From Oscillospiraceae bacterium (GTDB taxonomy: Bacteria > Bacillota > Clostridia > Oscillospirales > Oscillospiraceae), in NCBI GenBank assembly GCA_022801715.1, contig JAAWSV010000006.1, positions 1-64,000 of the forward strand: a stretch of 64,000 nucleotides of DNA, read 5' to 3'. A program made the translations under genes and the position numbers. Every line of letters starts with the position of its first letter. Positions within the stretch are counted from its first letter, which is position 1. Shown piece after piece: positions 42,013-51,333 of the stretch. Under the pieces are notes generated by a model. That model saw nothing but the letters and a program-made list of their open reading frames with translations. It made no database searches and was not told the DNA's origin.

Positions 42013-42891
42013 TTAAATAATCGCATTCACATACTCCTTCGCATCAAAGGGCTGCAGATCGTCGATGCCCTCGCCCAAGCCCACGAACTTCACCGGCACG
42101 CCTAACTCCTGCGCAATGGCGATTACAATCCCGCCCTTCGCCGTACCGTCCAGCTTGGTGAGCACGATCCCGGTACACCCAGCGGTCTCCTTGAACTGCT
42201 TGGCCTGGATCAGCCCATTCTGCCCGGTGGTGGCGTCCAGCACCAGCAACGTCTCCAGCGCCGCCTCCGGCGCCTCCCGGTCGATGATCTTCCGGAGCTT
42301 TGCCAGCTCCGCCATGAGATTGGCCTTGTTGTGCAGCCGTCCGGCGGTGTCGCAGATCACCACGTCCACATTCCGGGCCTTGGCGGCCTGAAGGGCGTCA
42401 AAGAGCACCGCCCCCGGGTCGGCCCCCTCGTGCTGGCGGACAATCTCACAGCCGGCCCGCCCCGCCCAGATCTCCAGCTGATCGGCAGCGGCGGCCCGGA
42501 AGGTATCCCCGGCGCAGAGGAGCACCCGCTTCCCCCGCTTCCTCAGTCTCGCCGCCAGCTTGCCGATGGAGGTGGTCTTCCCCACCCCATTGACGCCGAT
42601 GACCAGCACCACCGAGGGCCGGGTGGAGAGATCCAGCTCCTGCCCCTCCATGGTCAGCGCCTCCGCCAAAATCTCCCGCAAAGCGGCTTTCACCGGCTCC
42701 TGTCCGGCGATCTTGTCCTCAATCATCCGCTTCCGGAGCTTCTCCACCGCCTCCGCGGCGGTGGTCATTCCCACGTCAGCGAGAATCAGCATCTCCTCCA
42801 GATCCTCAAAAAACGCCTCATCCGCCTCACTGATCGCCGAACCGAACACATCGCCCATATAGAGCTTCTTCAGCTTCTGCCAAAACCCCAT
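42013..42891 (-). CDS. ftsY: signal recognition particle receptor FtsY
   Basis: SRP receptor GTPase that docks ribosome-SRP complexes at the membrane. 292 residues from ATG 42891 (MGFWQKLKKLYMGDVFG). NG domain with G1 GVNGVGKT (99-106), DTAGRLHN and TKLDGTAKGG. It lacks the long acidic A domain, as is common in Clostridia. The open frame continues 54 codons upstream through repeat copy 3 (reading ARGSRYFSEERGPRKNDFNL); I reject this extension because the FtsY family start is at 42891. Confidence 0.95.
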   Translation of the reverse strand: MGFWQKLKKLYMGDVFGSAISEADEAFFEDLEEMLILADVGMTTAAEAVEKLRKRMIEDKIAGQEPVKAALREILAEALTMEGQELDLSTRPSVVLVIGVNGVGKTTSIGKLAARLRKRGKRVLLCAGDTFRAAAADQLEIWAGRAGCEIVRQHEGADPGAVLFDALQAAKARNVDVVICDTAGRLHNKANLMAELAKLRKIIDREAPEAALETLLVLDATTGQNGLIQAKQFKETAGCTGIVLTKLDGTAKGGIVIAIAQELGVPVKFVGLGEGIDDLQPFDAKEYVNAII

Positions 42892-42922
42892 CGCAATCTC
42901 CTCTCCCGCCCCGCAGGGCGCA

Positions 42923-43106
42923 GGGGTATCCAAAGGGGGCGCGGCCCCCTTTGGTTTCGTCCGCCAAAGCGGACGAAATAAATTGAAATCATTTTTCCGG
43001 GGACCGCGCTCCTCGGAAAAATACCTTGACCCGCGCGCCGTGGGCGCGCACACCAGTCCGCAGACTGGTGAGGGGGAATCTAAAGGGGGGACGAAGTCCC
43101 CTCTTT
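42923..43106. repeat. multi-hairpin dispersed repeat, copy 3 (184 bp)
   Basis: Same order of hairpins as copy 2. Stem 2 is CGTCCGC/GCGGACG, stem 5 CACCAGTC/GACTGGTG, stem 6 AAAGGGGGGAC/GTCCCCTCTTT. The last bases of stem 6 (TTT at 43104-43106) run into the smc stop codon (TAA on the minus strand, 43105-43107), so the element provides part of the stop. Confidence 0.87.
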
Positions 43107-46100
43107 AAGAGAGCCTTAGCTCCCTCGCCATATCATTCATGTTAATCGTGAGTATCTTACTGACACCCTTCTCCTGCATGGTGACGCCATACAGCACATC
43201 CGCCTCCTCCATGGTACCCCGGCGGTGGGTAATCACAATAAACTGCGTCCTCCCGGTAATCGTCCGCATATACCGTGCATAACGCACCACGTTGGCCTCA
43301 TCCAAGGCCGCCTCGATCTCATCCATCACCACAAAGGGCGTGGGATGGATCTTCAAAATGGCGAAGTACAGCGCAATGGCCACAAAGGCCTTCTCCCCTC
43401 CCGAGAGGAGTGTAATGGTCTTCAGCGCCTTCCCCGGAGGCTGCACCTTGATCTCGATGCCGCAGTTCAGGATGTCCTCCTGATTCTCCAGCTCCAGCGT
43501 GGCCTTCCCGCCGCCGAAGAGCTCGGTGAAGGTGGTCTGAAAGCACTCGTTGATCAGGGCAAACTGCTCGGCGAAGATGGCGGTCATCTCCTTTGTAATG
43601 TCCTCGATCACACCCACCAGCTCGCTTTTCGCCTTCTCCACATCGTCCCGCTGCTCGGTGAGGTAGGTGTAGCGGGTGTTCACCCGCTCAAAGTCCTCGA
43701 TAGCCCCCACGTTCACCGCGCCCAGGCCGCTGATCTCCCGCTTCAGCTCCCCAATGCGCCGGTTGGCCTTGGGGACGCTCTCCAGTTCCATCCGCTGCTC
43801 CAGAGCGGCGGAATGGCTCAGCTCGTAGTGCTCCCAGAGCTTGTCTAAAATCTGGTTCTCCTCCATGGCGGTGGTGGCCTTCCTCTGCTCCAGGCGGGCC
43901 ACCTCCCGCTCCATATTCAAAAGGTTGTCGTTTAAGTCCTTCAGCTCCCGGTCAGAGGCGGTGCGCTCGGCCTCGATACTGAGCTTTTCCATCCCCAGCC
44001 GCTCCAGCTCCCGGCGGCACCGGGCCTCCTGCTCCCGCAGGGCCTCCGCCTGGGCGGTCCGCCCGCTAATCTCACCGGAGAGGGCCTCGCCGTCAGTCTG
44101 GTACTGCCGGATCAGGGCCTCCCGGTCGGCCTTGTCCCCCATCATCTGTCCGCTGAGGGCCTGGAGGTCGGTTAAGCGAAGGCCGGCGGCCTCCCCCTCC
44201 GCGCGGAGGGCGGCCAAATCCGCCTTGCAGGCGCTGACCCGCTGGCCGATGGAGGCGGTGAGTTCCTGAAGGCCCGCCCCGCCGGACCGCTTCTCCTCCG
44301 CCTCCCTCCGGTACCGCTCCGCCTCCGCCTCACTGCGGCGGATATCCTCCTCACAGCGGGCCGCGCGGGCCTCCGCGTCGGCCATCCGGCCGCCAAGGGC
44401 CTCCGCCTCCGCCTGCAGATTCTCCAAGCCGGTCTCCAGCGTGGCAAGGACCATGTCATACTGACCCTTCTCCCCCTGGAGCTTCAGCACGGTATCCTCG
44501 GCGGCGCGCTGCTGGGCCTCGGCCACCTCCATCTCGTAGGCGGCGGCGGCGAGGTCCCGCTGGGCCTCCTCCGCCTCCCGGGATGCCTCCTCAAGACGGC
44601 CGGCCATGCCGTCAAGCTGCCCTCTCAGCCGGTCCAGCTCATTGCTCCGGGTGAGGATGCCGGCACTGCGGCTGACGCTGCCGCCGGTCATGGCGCCGCC
44701 CCGGTTGATCACCTGACCATCCAGCGTGACGATGCGGAAGCGGTTCTGGTACTTCCGGGCCATGGCGATGCCGCAGTCCAGGTCCTCCGCCACTACCGTC
44801 CGGCCCAGCAGGTTCTGAAAGATGCTCTCATAGGTCCTGTCATACCGGACCAGCTCCGAGGCGATGCCCACAAAGCCCAGCTCACCCTCCACACCCCGCT
44901 CCCGGAGGACATCCCCCCGGATGGCGGTGAGGGGCAGGAAAGTGGCCCGGCCGCCCTCCCGCTGCTTCAGGTACTGGATGGCGCTTTTGGCGTGCTCCTC
45001 CCGGTCCACCACAATATTCTGCATCCCGGCGCCCAGGGCGATCTCAATGGCCACAGAGCACCGCTCGTCCACCTGGATCAAGCTGGCCACCGGTCCGTGG
45101 ACGCCTCTCAGTGTATTCTTCTCCGCCGCCTGCATCACCATACGCACGGCCTTGTGGAAGCCCTCGTACTCCTTCTCCATCTCCGTCAGGAGGGCAATGC
45201 GGTCGGCCATCGCCTTGTGGTTCATGGTCAGCTGGAGCTTCTTCTCCTCCGCCTCCCTGACCCGGCGCTGGCGGCCCTCCATCTTCATCCGATGCCCGGC
45301 GATGACGTTGGCCGCGGCGGCGGCCTCCTCCTCCGCGTCCTCCAGCGCCCGGCGGCACCGCTTGGCCTCCAGCCGCTTGGCCTCCAGGGTCTCCTCCGTC
45401 CCGGCGGTCTCCCCGGCAACGCTCCCCTGCCGCTCCGTCATCTGCTCCAAGGCGGAGCGCAGGGCGGACAGCTCCGCGCGGCTGTCGGCGGCGGCGGCGG
45501 CGGACAGGGCCTCCCGGCCCCTCAGGCTCTCCGCCTCGGCGGCGGCACTGCCCGCGGAATCCGCGGCCTCCTGCGCCTTCTGCAGCAGCTCCCGCAGCTC
45601 CGCCTCCAGCGCCTCGCTCTTCGATTGGATCTCCTCCAGCCGGCACCGCTGCTGGTCCATCTGAACCCGCAGCCCCTCCCGACGGCTGTCCTGGTCAGAG
45701 AGCTCCTCCCGGAGCCTCTGGATGCTCTCCTCATGGTGCGCCAGCTTGGTCTGGAGCACCGCCACGGCACTCTCCTGCTCCGACACCTGCCCGCTTAAAT
45801 CGGCGGCCTGCCGGCGGATCTCCTCCTGCTTCAAATCGTTATCCCGGGTCCGCTGGGAGAACTGCTCGCTCTTCTGATAGAGCGCCTCCAGCGCCTCCTT
45901 GGCCAAGGCGTGCTGCTCCTGCGCGGCGGAGAGTTCCGTCTGGAGCTTCCGGGCGTTGGCCTTCAGCGTCTCGATATTCTCCAGCCATACGGAGATCTCC
46001 AGCACACGCAGCTCATCCCGAAGGATCAGAAACCGCTTGGCCTTCTCCGCCTGCTCCCGCAGGGGCTCCACCTGCAATTCCAGCTCAGCGGCCTTGTCGT

Positions 46101-46677
46101 TGATGCGCACCAAATTCTCCTCGGTGCGCTGGAGCTTACGCTCGGCCTCCTCCTTCCGGTGGCGGAATTTGGAGATACCGGCGGCCTCCTCAAAGATCTC
46201 CCGCCGGTCTGTGCTCTTGAGGGACAGGATCTCGGCGATCTGCCCTTGGCCGATGATGGAGTACCCCTCCTTGCCCAAGCCCGTATCCATGAACAGCTCG
46301 TTCACGTCCCGCAGACGGACGGACTGCTTGTTGACATAGTATTCGCTCTCCCCGCTGCGGTAGTAGCGTCGGGTGACCATGACCTCGCTGCTGTCGATCT
46401 GGGGGAAGATGTGCTCGCTGTTGTCCAGCACCAGCGTTACCTGCGCAAACCCCACAGCGGCGCGCTTCTCCGTGCCGCCGAAGATCACATCCTCCATCTT
46501 GGCCCCCCGGAGGTTTCTGGAGCTCTGTTCCCCCATAACCCAGCGGATGGCATCTGATATATTGGACTTCCCGCTGCCATTAGGCCCCACAATGGCGGTA
46601 ATATCCTCGCCAAAGTTCAGGACCGTCTTATCCGGGAAGGACTTAAACCCTTGAATTTCCAGCGCCTTTAGGTACAC
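43105..46677 (-). CDS. smc: chromosome partition protein SMC
   Basis: Condensin ATPase, 1190 residues. N-terminal head with VGPNGSGKSNISDAIRWVMG (Walker A about 32-39), two long coiled coils broken by a hinge (about 510-640; LRGVHGPVASLIQVDERCSV and RGGAMTGGSV), and the C-terminal head with LLSGGEKAFVAIALYFAIL and Walker B FVVMDEIEAALDEANV. The start is a GTG at 46677, preceded by AGGCAGGTG. In Firmicutes smc is normally followed by ftsY, as here. Confidence 0.97.
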   Translation of the reverse strand: MYLKALEIQGFKSFPDKTVLNFGEDITAIVGPNGSGKSNISDAIRWVMGEQSSRNLRGAKMEDVIFGGTEKRAAVGFAQVTLVLDNSEHIFPQIDSSEVMVTRRYYRSGESEYYVNKQSVRLRDVNELFMDTGLGKEGYSIIGQGQIAEILSLKSTDRREIFEEAAGISKFRHRKEEAERKLQRTEENLVRINDKAAELELQVEPLREQAEKAKRFLILRDELRVLEISVWLENIETLKANARKLQTELSAAQEQHALAKEALEALYQKSEQFSQRTRDNDLKQEEIRRQAADLSGQVSEQESAVAVLQTKLAHHEESIQRLREELSDQDSRREGLRVQMDQQRCRLEEIQSKSEALEAELRELLQKAQEAADSAGSAAAEAESLRGREALSAAAAADSRAELSALRSALEQMTERQGSVAGETAGTEETLEAKRLEAKRCRRALEDAEEEAAAAANVIAGHRMKMEGRQRRVREAEEKKLQLTMNHKAMADRIALLTEMEKEYEGFHKAVRMVMQAAEKNTLRGVHGPVASLIQVDERCSVAIEIALGAGMQNIVVDREEHAKSAIQYLKQREGGRATFLPLTAIRGDVLRERGVEGELGFVGIASELVRYDRTYESIFQNLLGRTVVAEDLDCGIAMARKYQNRFRIVTLDGQVINRGGAMTGGSVSRSAGILTRSNELDRLRGQLDGMAGRLEEASREAEEAQRDLAAAAYEMEVAEAQQRAAEDTVLKLQGEKGQYDMVLATLETGLENLQAEAEALGGRMADAEARAARCEEDIRRSEAEAERYRREAEEKRSGGAGLQELTASIGQRVSACKADLAALRAEGEAAGLRLTDLQALSGQMMGDKADREALIRQYQTDGEALSGEISGRTAQAEALREQEARCRRELERLGMEKLSIEAERTASDRELKDLNDNLLNMEREVARLEQRKATTAMEENQILDKLWEHYELSHSAALEQRMELESVPKANRRIGELKREISGLGAVNVGAIEDFERVNTRYTYLTEQRDDVEKAKSELVGVIEDITKEMTAIFAEQFALINECFQTTFTELFGGGKATLELENQEDILNCGIEIKVQPPGKALKTITLLSGGEKAFVAIALYFAILKIHPTPFVVMDEIEAALDEANVVRYARYMRTITGRTQFIVITHRRGTMEEADVLYGVTMQEKGVSKILTINMNDMARELRLS

Positions 46678-47264
46678 GCTTTCACCTGCCTCTCTACATA
46701 AGCCGTTAAATCCTTACGGCTCAAGGGATTCCGGGATTTGCTTCTTCACAAATCTCTACAAAACTTCTTATAAGTCTACGGTCAAGTGGTATATATTTTG
46801 GTATAAAACGAGCGTCCTTTCATTTTATACCACAAAAATCCGAAACCCCTTGCTGTGCAAGGGCTGCGAGATTTTGAACGCTCTATTGAGAGCCTTCATA
46901 ACCTCAACCGTCCTCAAAATTACAATCAAAGACTTGGTGCACTTCCTGCATGTATTCATTGTAGCATCATCGGGAGCTTTCAGGCAGGCCCTCTCAGATA
47001 TCCACAAATTGCATAAACAGATCATCCTCTGTCATATGTTCGGAATCTTCGCTATAGCGAAACATATACTTACCATCTGGCCTTGGCTCTGCGCATTTCC
47101 GACATAATGATACCTTTTCTGGAAAAAAAGAAATCTGACATAGTATTTTATTTTACCACATCAAATTCCCTTTTGCAAGTTGTAAGCCGCTAAGACCCAT
47201 CGACATTTTTTGATCAGACACTTCCGCTTCAATTAATGTATCATTTGAACAGTTCCAACAGAAT
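46678..47264. other. AT-rich gap upstream of smc, with inverted repeat and decayed frame
   Basis: No intact gene is supported. TGGTATAAAA (46799-46808) and TTTTATACCA (46823-46832) are perfect inverted arms with a 14-base spacer; TGGTATATA precedes them as a half-site. A minus-strand frame of 66 codons (46825-47025) with IVILRTVEVMKALNRAFKIS could be the remains of a mobile-element gene. GCCGT/ACGGC stem near 46703. Confidence 0.4.
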
Positions 47265-47304
47265 AAGATAGGAGCTGCCCAAAATTTTGGACAGCTCCTA
47301 TCTT
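47265..47304 (-). terminator. terminator of the ten-gene catabolic operon
   Basis: AAGATAGGAGCTG (47265-47277) pairs with CAGCTCCTATCTT (47292-47304), with CCAAAATTTTGG also able to pair in the loop. It lies 31 bases past the last gene, and the minus-strand tail is ATTCTG. Confidence 0.75.
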
Positions 47305-47334
47305 TCCGCCCCGTCAAATTGGAGGCGCTCCTGT

Positions 47335-48495
47335 TCAGTTTTCGATTTTGACCCACAGACCCTCCGCCGCCGACCGTGCAGCGCACTCCATCACATGCTG
47401 GATGTAGGCACCATCGTCAATGGATGGACAGCCGGGTCGGCCGTTATATACATTATCACAGAAGACATACAGGCTGTGAACATGTCCCCGGAGCCATCCG
47501 ATGCTGGAGCGAGCGTGAGGGAAACCACCGCCGGGAGCCTTGAAGTGTTGCACGCACTCAATCTCCTGCCAGCCCCGGTCCGCCCCTAAAGAGCGAAAGG
47601 AGTCCGGAGTGGTGGCGTCGTAGAAACGGAGATAGTTCGGGCTCATACTGTTGTAGCTGAGCGCACCCTTGGACCCGTGGATTTCAAAGCGCAGCTCATC
47701 GCTGGTACCGGTGGCAATCTTGGAGCACTCAATGGTACCCACAGCTCCGTTCTTCAGCCGCATAATCATATAGGTGGCATCATCCACCGTGATGTCAACC
47801 ATGGACTTCCCATCCATAGACGGACGCCGGGGAAACTCAATCTGGGACGCAGCGAGTACACTGTCATACTCTTGACCCAGCAGGCTGACCAGCAGATCCA
47901 GAACATGAGAGCCGGCGTCAAACAGTGTCCCCATACCGGTCATCTCTGGCAGGAAGCGCCAAGTGGCGGGACGGGAGCCAACGGAGGAACCAGGATGCAG
48001 ATACGCGGCACGGAAAGAGAAGACCTTTCCGATCCGCCCCTCATCAATGAGCTCCTTGGCACGGAGGGACGTAGGAAAATAGCGGTTGTGAAATACCACT
48101 TGGGCCGTCTTGTCATAGTGGTACTCCTCCATGGCAGCCCTGATCTCCCCCACCTCCTCCATGCTCAACACCATGGGCTTTTCGCAATACACATGCTTGC
48201 CGGCCTTGATGCACTTAATAAGGGCATCTTTGTGCATGCTGTTGGGAGTGCATATGTCGATGATATCAATCGCAGGGTCATTGATAATCCGGTCCTCGTC
48301 GGCGGTATAGTAACCGAAGCCAAACTCCTCCATCAGTGCCCGGCCCTTCTCCTCATCCCGGGTACAGACCGCGCCCAGCTTCATCAAAAACGGCAGTCCG
48401 TCGTAGTACAGCTGCATAGTCTGGTAACCAAAAGTGTGCGCCTTACCCATGAACCCAAAACCAAGGATTCCCACTCGATACTGTTTTTTCATCAT
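47335..48495 (-). CDS. Gfo/Idh/MocA family oxidoreductase
   Basis: NAD(P)-dependent oxidoreductase for sugars, inositols or related compounds. 386 residues: Rossmann motif VGILGFGFMGKAH (about 8-20), the catalytic-Lys motif HVYCEKPMVLS, and the C-terminal alpha/beta domain with TGMGTLFDAGSHVLDLL (the H of the active site). ATG or the second ATG (M2) could start it. It lies 8 bases after the TIM-barrel isomerase gene, a common pairing in cyclitol and C-glycoside breakdown loci. The substrate is unknown. Confidence 0.92.
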   Translation of the reverse strand: MMKKQYRVGILGFGFMGKAHTFGYQTMQLYYDGLPFLMKLGAVCTRDEEKGRALMEEFGFGYYTADEDRIINDPAIDIIDICTPNSMHKDALIKCIKAGKHVYCEKPMVLSMEEVGEIRAAMEEYHYDKTAQVVFHNRYFPTSLRAKELIDEGRIGKVFSFRAAYLHPGSSVGSRPATWRFLPEMTGMGTLFDAGSHVLDLLVSLLGQEYDSVLAASQIEFPRRPSMDGKSMVDITVDDATYMIMRLKNGAVGTIECSKIATGTSDELRFEIHGSKGALSYNSMSPNYLRFYDATTPDSFRSLGADRGWQEIECVQHFKAPGGGFPHARSSIGWLRGHVHSLYVFCDNVYNGRPGCPSIDDGAYIQHVMECAARSAAEGLWVKIEN

Positions 48496-48503
48496 CTCAC
48501 CGC

Positions 48504-49505
48504 CTACTTCCTGTCACTGTTGATGGTAACAGCGTCAAAGGCAATGTCGGAGGGCGCATAGTTGAGAGATTTCAGATAGACGAAGGCGTCCCGCGCACCA
48601 AAGCGTTTCTCCATACCGTTGTCCTCCCACTCCACCGCCAAGGGTCCCCGATAGTCCATGGTGTTGATCTGACGGATGATGTCATCGAAATTGACACTGC
48701 CGTGGCCCAAGGAGCGGAAGTTCCACGCCCGGCGCAAATCACCGAAGCGCTGATAGGAGCCCAAGATACCATTTTTACCATCCATCTTCACGTAGACATC
48801 CTTCATATGCGTGTTGCAGATGTAGGGAGCGAAATCCCGCAGGAACACCACTGGGTCCACCCCCTGCCAGACCAAGTGGCTGGGATCGAAGTTGATGCCA
48901 AACCCTTCATGGTAGTGCAGGCGCTCCAGCAGCTCTTGGGTGGTATAGTAGTCGTAGGCCATCTCCGTAGGGTGGACCTCCAAGGCGAATTTCACACCGT
49001 TCTTCTTATACTCATCCAAAATGGGCACCCAGAGGTCCAAAAATTCCGCCCACTTCTCCTCCACAAAGTCAGGGAAGGTCTGGGGATAGAAATAGAAGTA
49101 CCTCCACAGCGTGGAGCCCATGAACCCAGTCACCACCGGAATTCCCAAGTTTTTTGCTGCCGGGACCGTCAGCATCATCTGCTCGCAGGCCCATCTGCGG
49201 ATTTCATCGGGCTTTCCCCGATACTCTTGGGGACAAAGGTTGTCCAACCGGGGATCGTCATAGTCACCCACGCACTGGCCGTACATGTGGGCGGACACCG
49301 CCCATGCCTTTAGGCCGTACCGCCCCAGCAGACCATTGATCTCATCACAGTAAGCCGGATCGGCGGCAGCCCGGGGCAAATTGATGATGCTGCTGCGGAA
49401 GGACATCTCCAGACCGTCATAGCCGATCTCACTGGCCATCTTACAGATTTCCTCCAAGGGCATCTCAGAAAACTGACCCACGCACAGGGAAATTGGTCTT
49501 GCCAT
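48504..49505 (-). CDS. sugar phosphate isomerase/epimerase (xylose isomerase-like TIM barrel)
   Basis: 333 residues from ATG 49505, which has AAAGGAGAG upstream; the longer frame contains this site. TIM-barrel parts: KMASEIGYDGLEMSFRS, FALEVHPTEMAYDY, GINFDPSHLVWQGVDP (metal-binding E, D, H) and PLAVEWEDNG (late Glu). Family members isomerise, epimerise or cleave keto-sugars, often together with a Gfo/Idh/MocA partner, which is the next gene. Confidence 0.9.
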   Translation of the reverse strand: MARPISLCVGQFSEMPLEEICKMASEIGYDGLEMSFRSSIINLPRAAADPAYCDEINGLLGRYGLKAWAVSAHMYGQCVGDYDDPRLDNLCPQEYRGKPDEIRRWACEQMMLTVPAAKNLGIPVVTGFMGSTLWRYFYFYPQTFPDFVEEKWAEFLDLWVPILDEYKKNGVKFALEVHPTEMAYDYYTTQELLERLHYHEGFGINFDPSHLVWQGVDPVVFLRDFAPYICNTHMKDVYVKMDGKNGILGSYQRFGDLRRAWNFRSLGHGSVNFDDIIRQINTMDYRGPLAVEWEDNGMEKRFGARDAFVYLKSLNYAPSDIAFDAVTINSDRK

Positions 49506-49522
49506 ACTATGCTCTCCTTTCC

Positions 49523-49840
49523 TCATTTCCGCTCCATCAGCTCCACCACCACATCCTCAATCTTCACATAGGAGATTGTCAGGGTGGGACTGACCTCAAT
49601 CTTCGGATGCAGTACGCGGCAGTTCAGCTGGGCAATTGTGTCGTCGATGCTGTCCACAGTGAAGGCCAAGTGGCGGACGCCGGTAATCTCATCAGAGAAG
49701 ATGCAGTCCTTCTCAAATTTCAGATACTCAATGCGGAACAGCGGGTTGATGGAGGAGGAGTAGTGCAGACGGAGTACCGGATGGAAGCCGGCACCCTCCC
49801 GATCTTCGGTGGTAGGGACGCCGTAGTGATCAAATTTCAT
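49523..49840 (-). CDS. VOC-superfamily protein, 105 aa
   Basis: Short vicinal-oxygen-chelate fold protein: MKFDHYGVPTTEDREGAGFH at the start, GVRHLAFTVDSIDDTIAQLN as the second half-module, and VVELMERK at the end. One metal ligand (H5) and the Glu near the end are visible. ATG 49840 with GGGAGG upstream is chosen over an upstream ATG. It lies directly after livF2 in the operon; probably an epimerase, isomerase or lyase on the pathway. A second VOC gene is at 59264. Confidence 0.82.
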   Translation of the reverse strand: MKFDHYGVPTTEDREGAGFHPVLRLHYSSSINPLFRIEYLKFEKDCIFSDEITGVRHLAFTVDSIDDTIAQLNCRVLHPKIEVSPTLTISYVKIEDVVVELMERK

Positions 49841-49863
49841 AATAAAACCTCCCAAAAATCTGT

Positions 49864-50562
49864 TTAACCCAAGTAGGAATTAACAATATCGGAGCTGGCC
49901 AGCAGCTTTTCACCGGTACCGCTGGCGGAGATGCGGCCATTCTGCAGAGCGTAAGCCCGCTCGGCAATGGACAGAGCCATCACAGCGTTCTGCTCCACTA
50001 AAATAATGGTGTAACCCTGCCGCCGAATCTCTAAAATCAGCTCAAAAATCTTTTCAGTGAGCACCGGAGACAGCCCCAGAGATGGCTCGTCCAACATCAG
50101 GAGGTTGGGGTTGCTCATCATGGCTCTGGCAATGGCCAGCATCTGCTGCTCACCGCCGGAGAGCGTCCCCGCCGCTTGGCGGCTGCGCTCACGGAGGATG
50201 GGAAAGAGCTCATACACCCTTGTAAAGCTCTCCTCCATCTCTCTTGCAGGCCGTGTGTAGGCACCCAAGCGCAGGTTCTCCCAGACGCTCAGGGCTGGGA
50301 ACACCTTGCGTCCCTCTGGGCACAGGGTAATGCCCCCCCGAACGGACCGGTTGGCCGGCCACGCGGTGATGTCAGTACCATTATAGAGGATTGTCCCGCT
50401 CTTCGGCCGCAGCAGTCCCGCCACGGTTTTGAGAAACGTGCTTTTCCCCGCGCCGTTGCTGCCGATGATTGCCACAATCTCTCCTTGACTCACCTCGACA
50501 GACACATCCCACAGCGCCTGATGGCGCCCATAGAATGTGTTGATGTGTTCAACCCTCAGCAA
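49864..50562 (-). CDS. livF: HAAT ABC transporter ATPase, second set (LivF-like)
   Basis: 232 residues if started at the TTG 50562, which follows AAAGGAGG by about 10 bases; an upstream ATG (50604) has no such site. LRVEHINTFYGRHQALWDVS at the start, Walker A GSNGAGKS, signature LSGGEQQMLAIARAM, Walker B LLMLDEPSLGL. It overlaps livG2 by 14 bases, exactly as in the first operon. It probably imports the substrate of this locus rather than a branched-chain amino acid. Confidence 0.92.
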   Translation of the reverse strand: MLRVEHINTFYGRHQALWDVSVEVSQGEIVAIIGSNGAGKSTFLKTVAGLLRPKSGTILYNGTDITAWPANRSVRGGITLCPEGRKVFPALSVWENLRLGAYTRPAREMEESFTRVYELFPILRERSRQAAGTLSGGEQQMLAIARAMMSNPNLLMLDEPSLGLSPVLTEKIFELILEIRRQGYTIILVEQNAVMALSIAERAYALQNGRISASGTGEKLLASSDIVNSYLG

Positions 50563-51331
50563 ACCGCCTGACACCTCCTTTGCCGATATATGCGTCAATG
50601 ACATCTTGGTTGCGCTTCACCGTCTCTGGCAGGCCCTCAGCCAGCTGCTCCCCCTGATTGACCACATAGATATAGTCCGATATATTCATAACCATGCTCA
50701 TATCGTGCTCAATCAGCAGTACCGACAGCTCATCGCTGGGGAGGGTGCAGATGAAGGCACTGAGCTCCTGGGTCTCTTGGGGATTCAGGCCTGCGGCGGG
50801 CTCATCCAACAGCAGCAGCTTGGGGCGGCTGGCCAAGGCACGGGCAATCTCCAGCTTCTTTTGTTTGCCGTAAGCCAGATTCCCACAGACAGTATCTCGG
50901 TCCTCCAAAAGACCGATCTGCTCCAAGATCCCGCAGCACTCCTCCCGCGCCTGTGCCTCCGCCGTCCTCCATGCCCTATTGTGCAGAAGACCGCTGAGAA
51001 CACTATAGCGGATATGGCGGCGGTGGCCGATCAGCACATTTTCCAGCACCGTCATCTGACGGAATATCCGGACATTCTGGAAGGTCCGCGCCATTCCCAA
51101 GGAGATCCGCTTCTCCGGACTTACATGGTTGATGATCTTGCCGGAGAGCTCCACAGAACCGGAGTCCGCTTGATAAAACCCGGTGATAATGTTAAACACC
51201 GTGGTCTTGCCGGCACCGTTAGGGCCGATCAGGCTGACAATCTTATGCTGAGGCACCCTAAAAGAGACATTCTTCACCGCGGCCAGTCCCCCGAAGGAGA
51301 TGCACAGCTTTTCCGCTCTCAAAATATCCAT
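50549..51331 (-). CDS. livG: HAAT ABC transporter ATPase, second set (LivG-like)
   Basis: 260 residues from ATG 51331 (MDILRAEKLCISFGGLAAVK). Walker A GPNGAGKT (36-43), LivG-type signature LAYGKQKKLEIARALASRPK, Walker B LLLLDEPAAGLNPQE. The upstream frame belongs to livM2 in another frame and is not used. GCGAGG site upstream; 2 bases after livM2. Confidence 0.93.
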   Translation of the reverse strand: MDILRAEKLCISFGGLAAVKNVSFRVPQHKIVSLIGPNGAGKTTVFNIITGFYQADSGSVELSGKIINHVSPEKRISLGMARTFQNVRIFRQMTVLENVLIGHRRHIRYSVLSGLLHNRAWRTAEAQAREECCGILEQIGLLEDRDTVCGNLAYGKQKKLEIARALASRPKLLLLDEPAAGLNPQETQELSAFICTLPSDELSVLLIEHDMSMVMNISDYIYVVNQGEQLAEGLPETVKRNQDVIDAYIGKGGVRRFAEG

Positions 51332-51333
51332 CT

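Noticed and set aside
46825-47107. Small frames on both strands upstream of smc
   Set aside because: No ribosome binding site or family; only the inverted repeat is clear.
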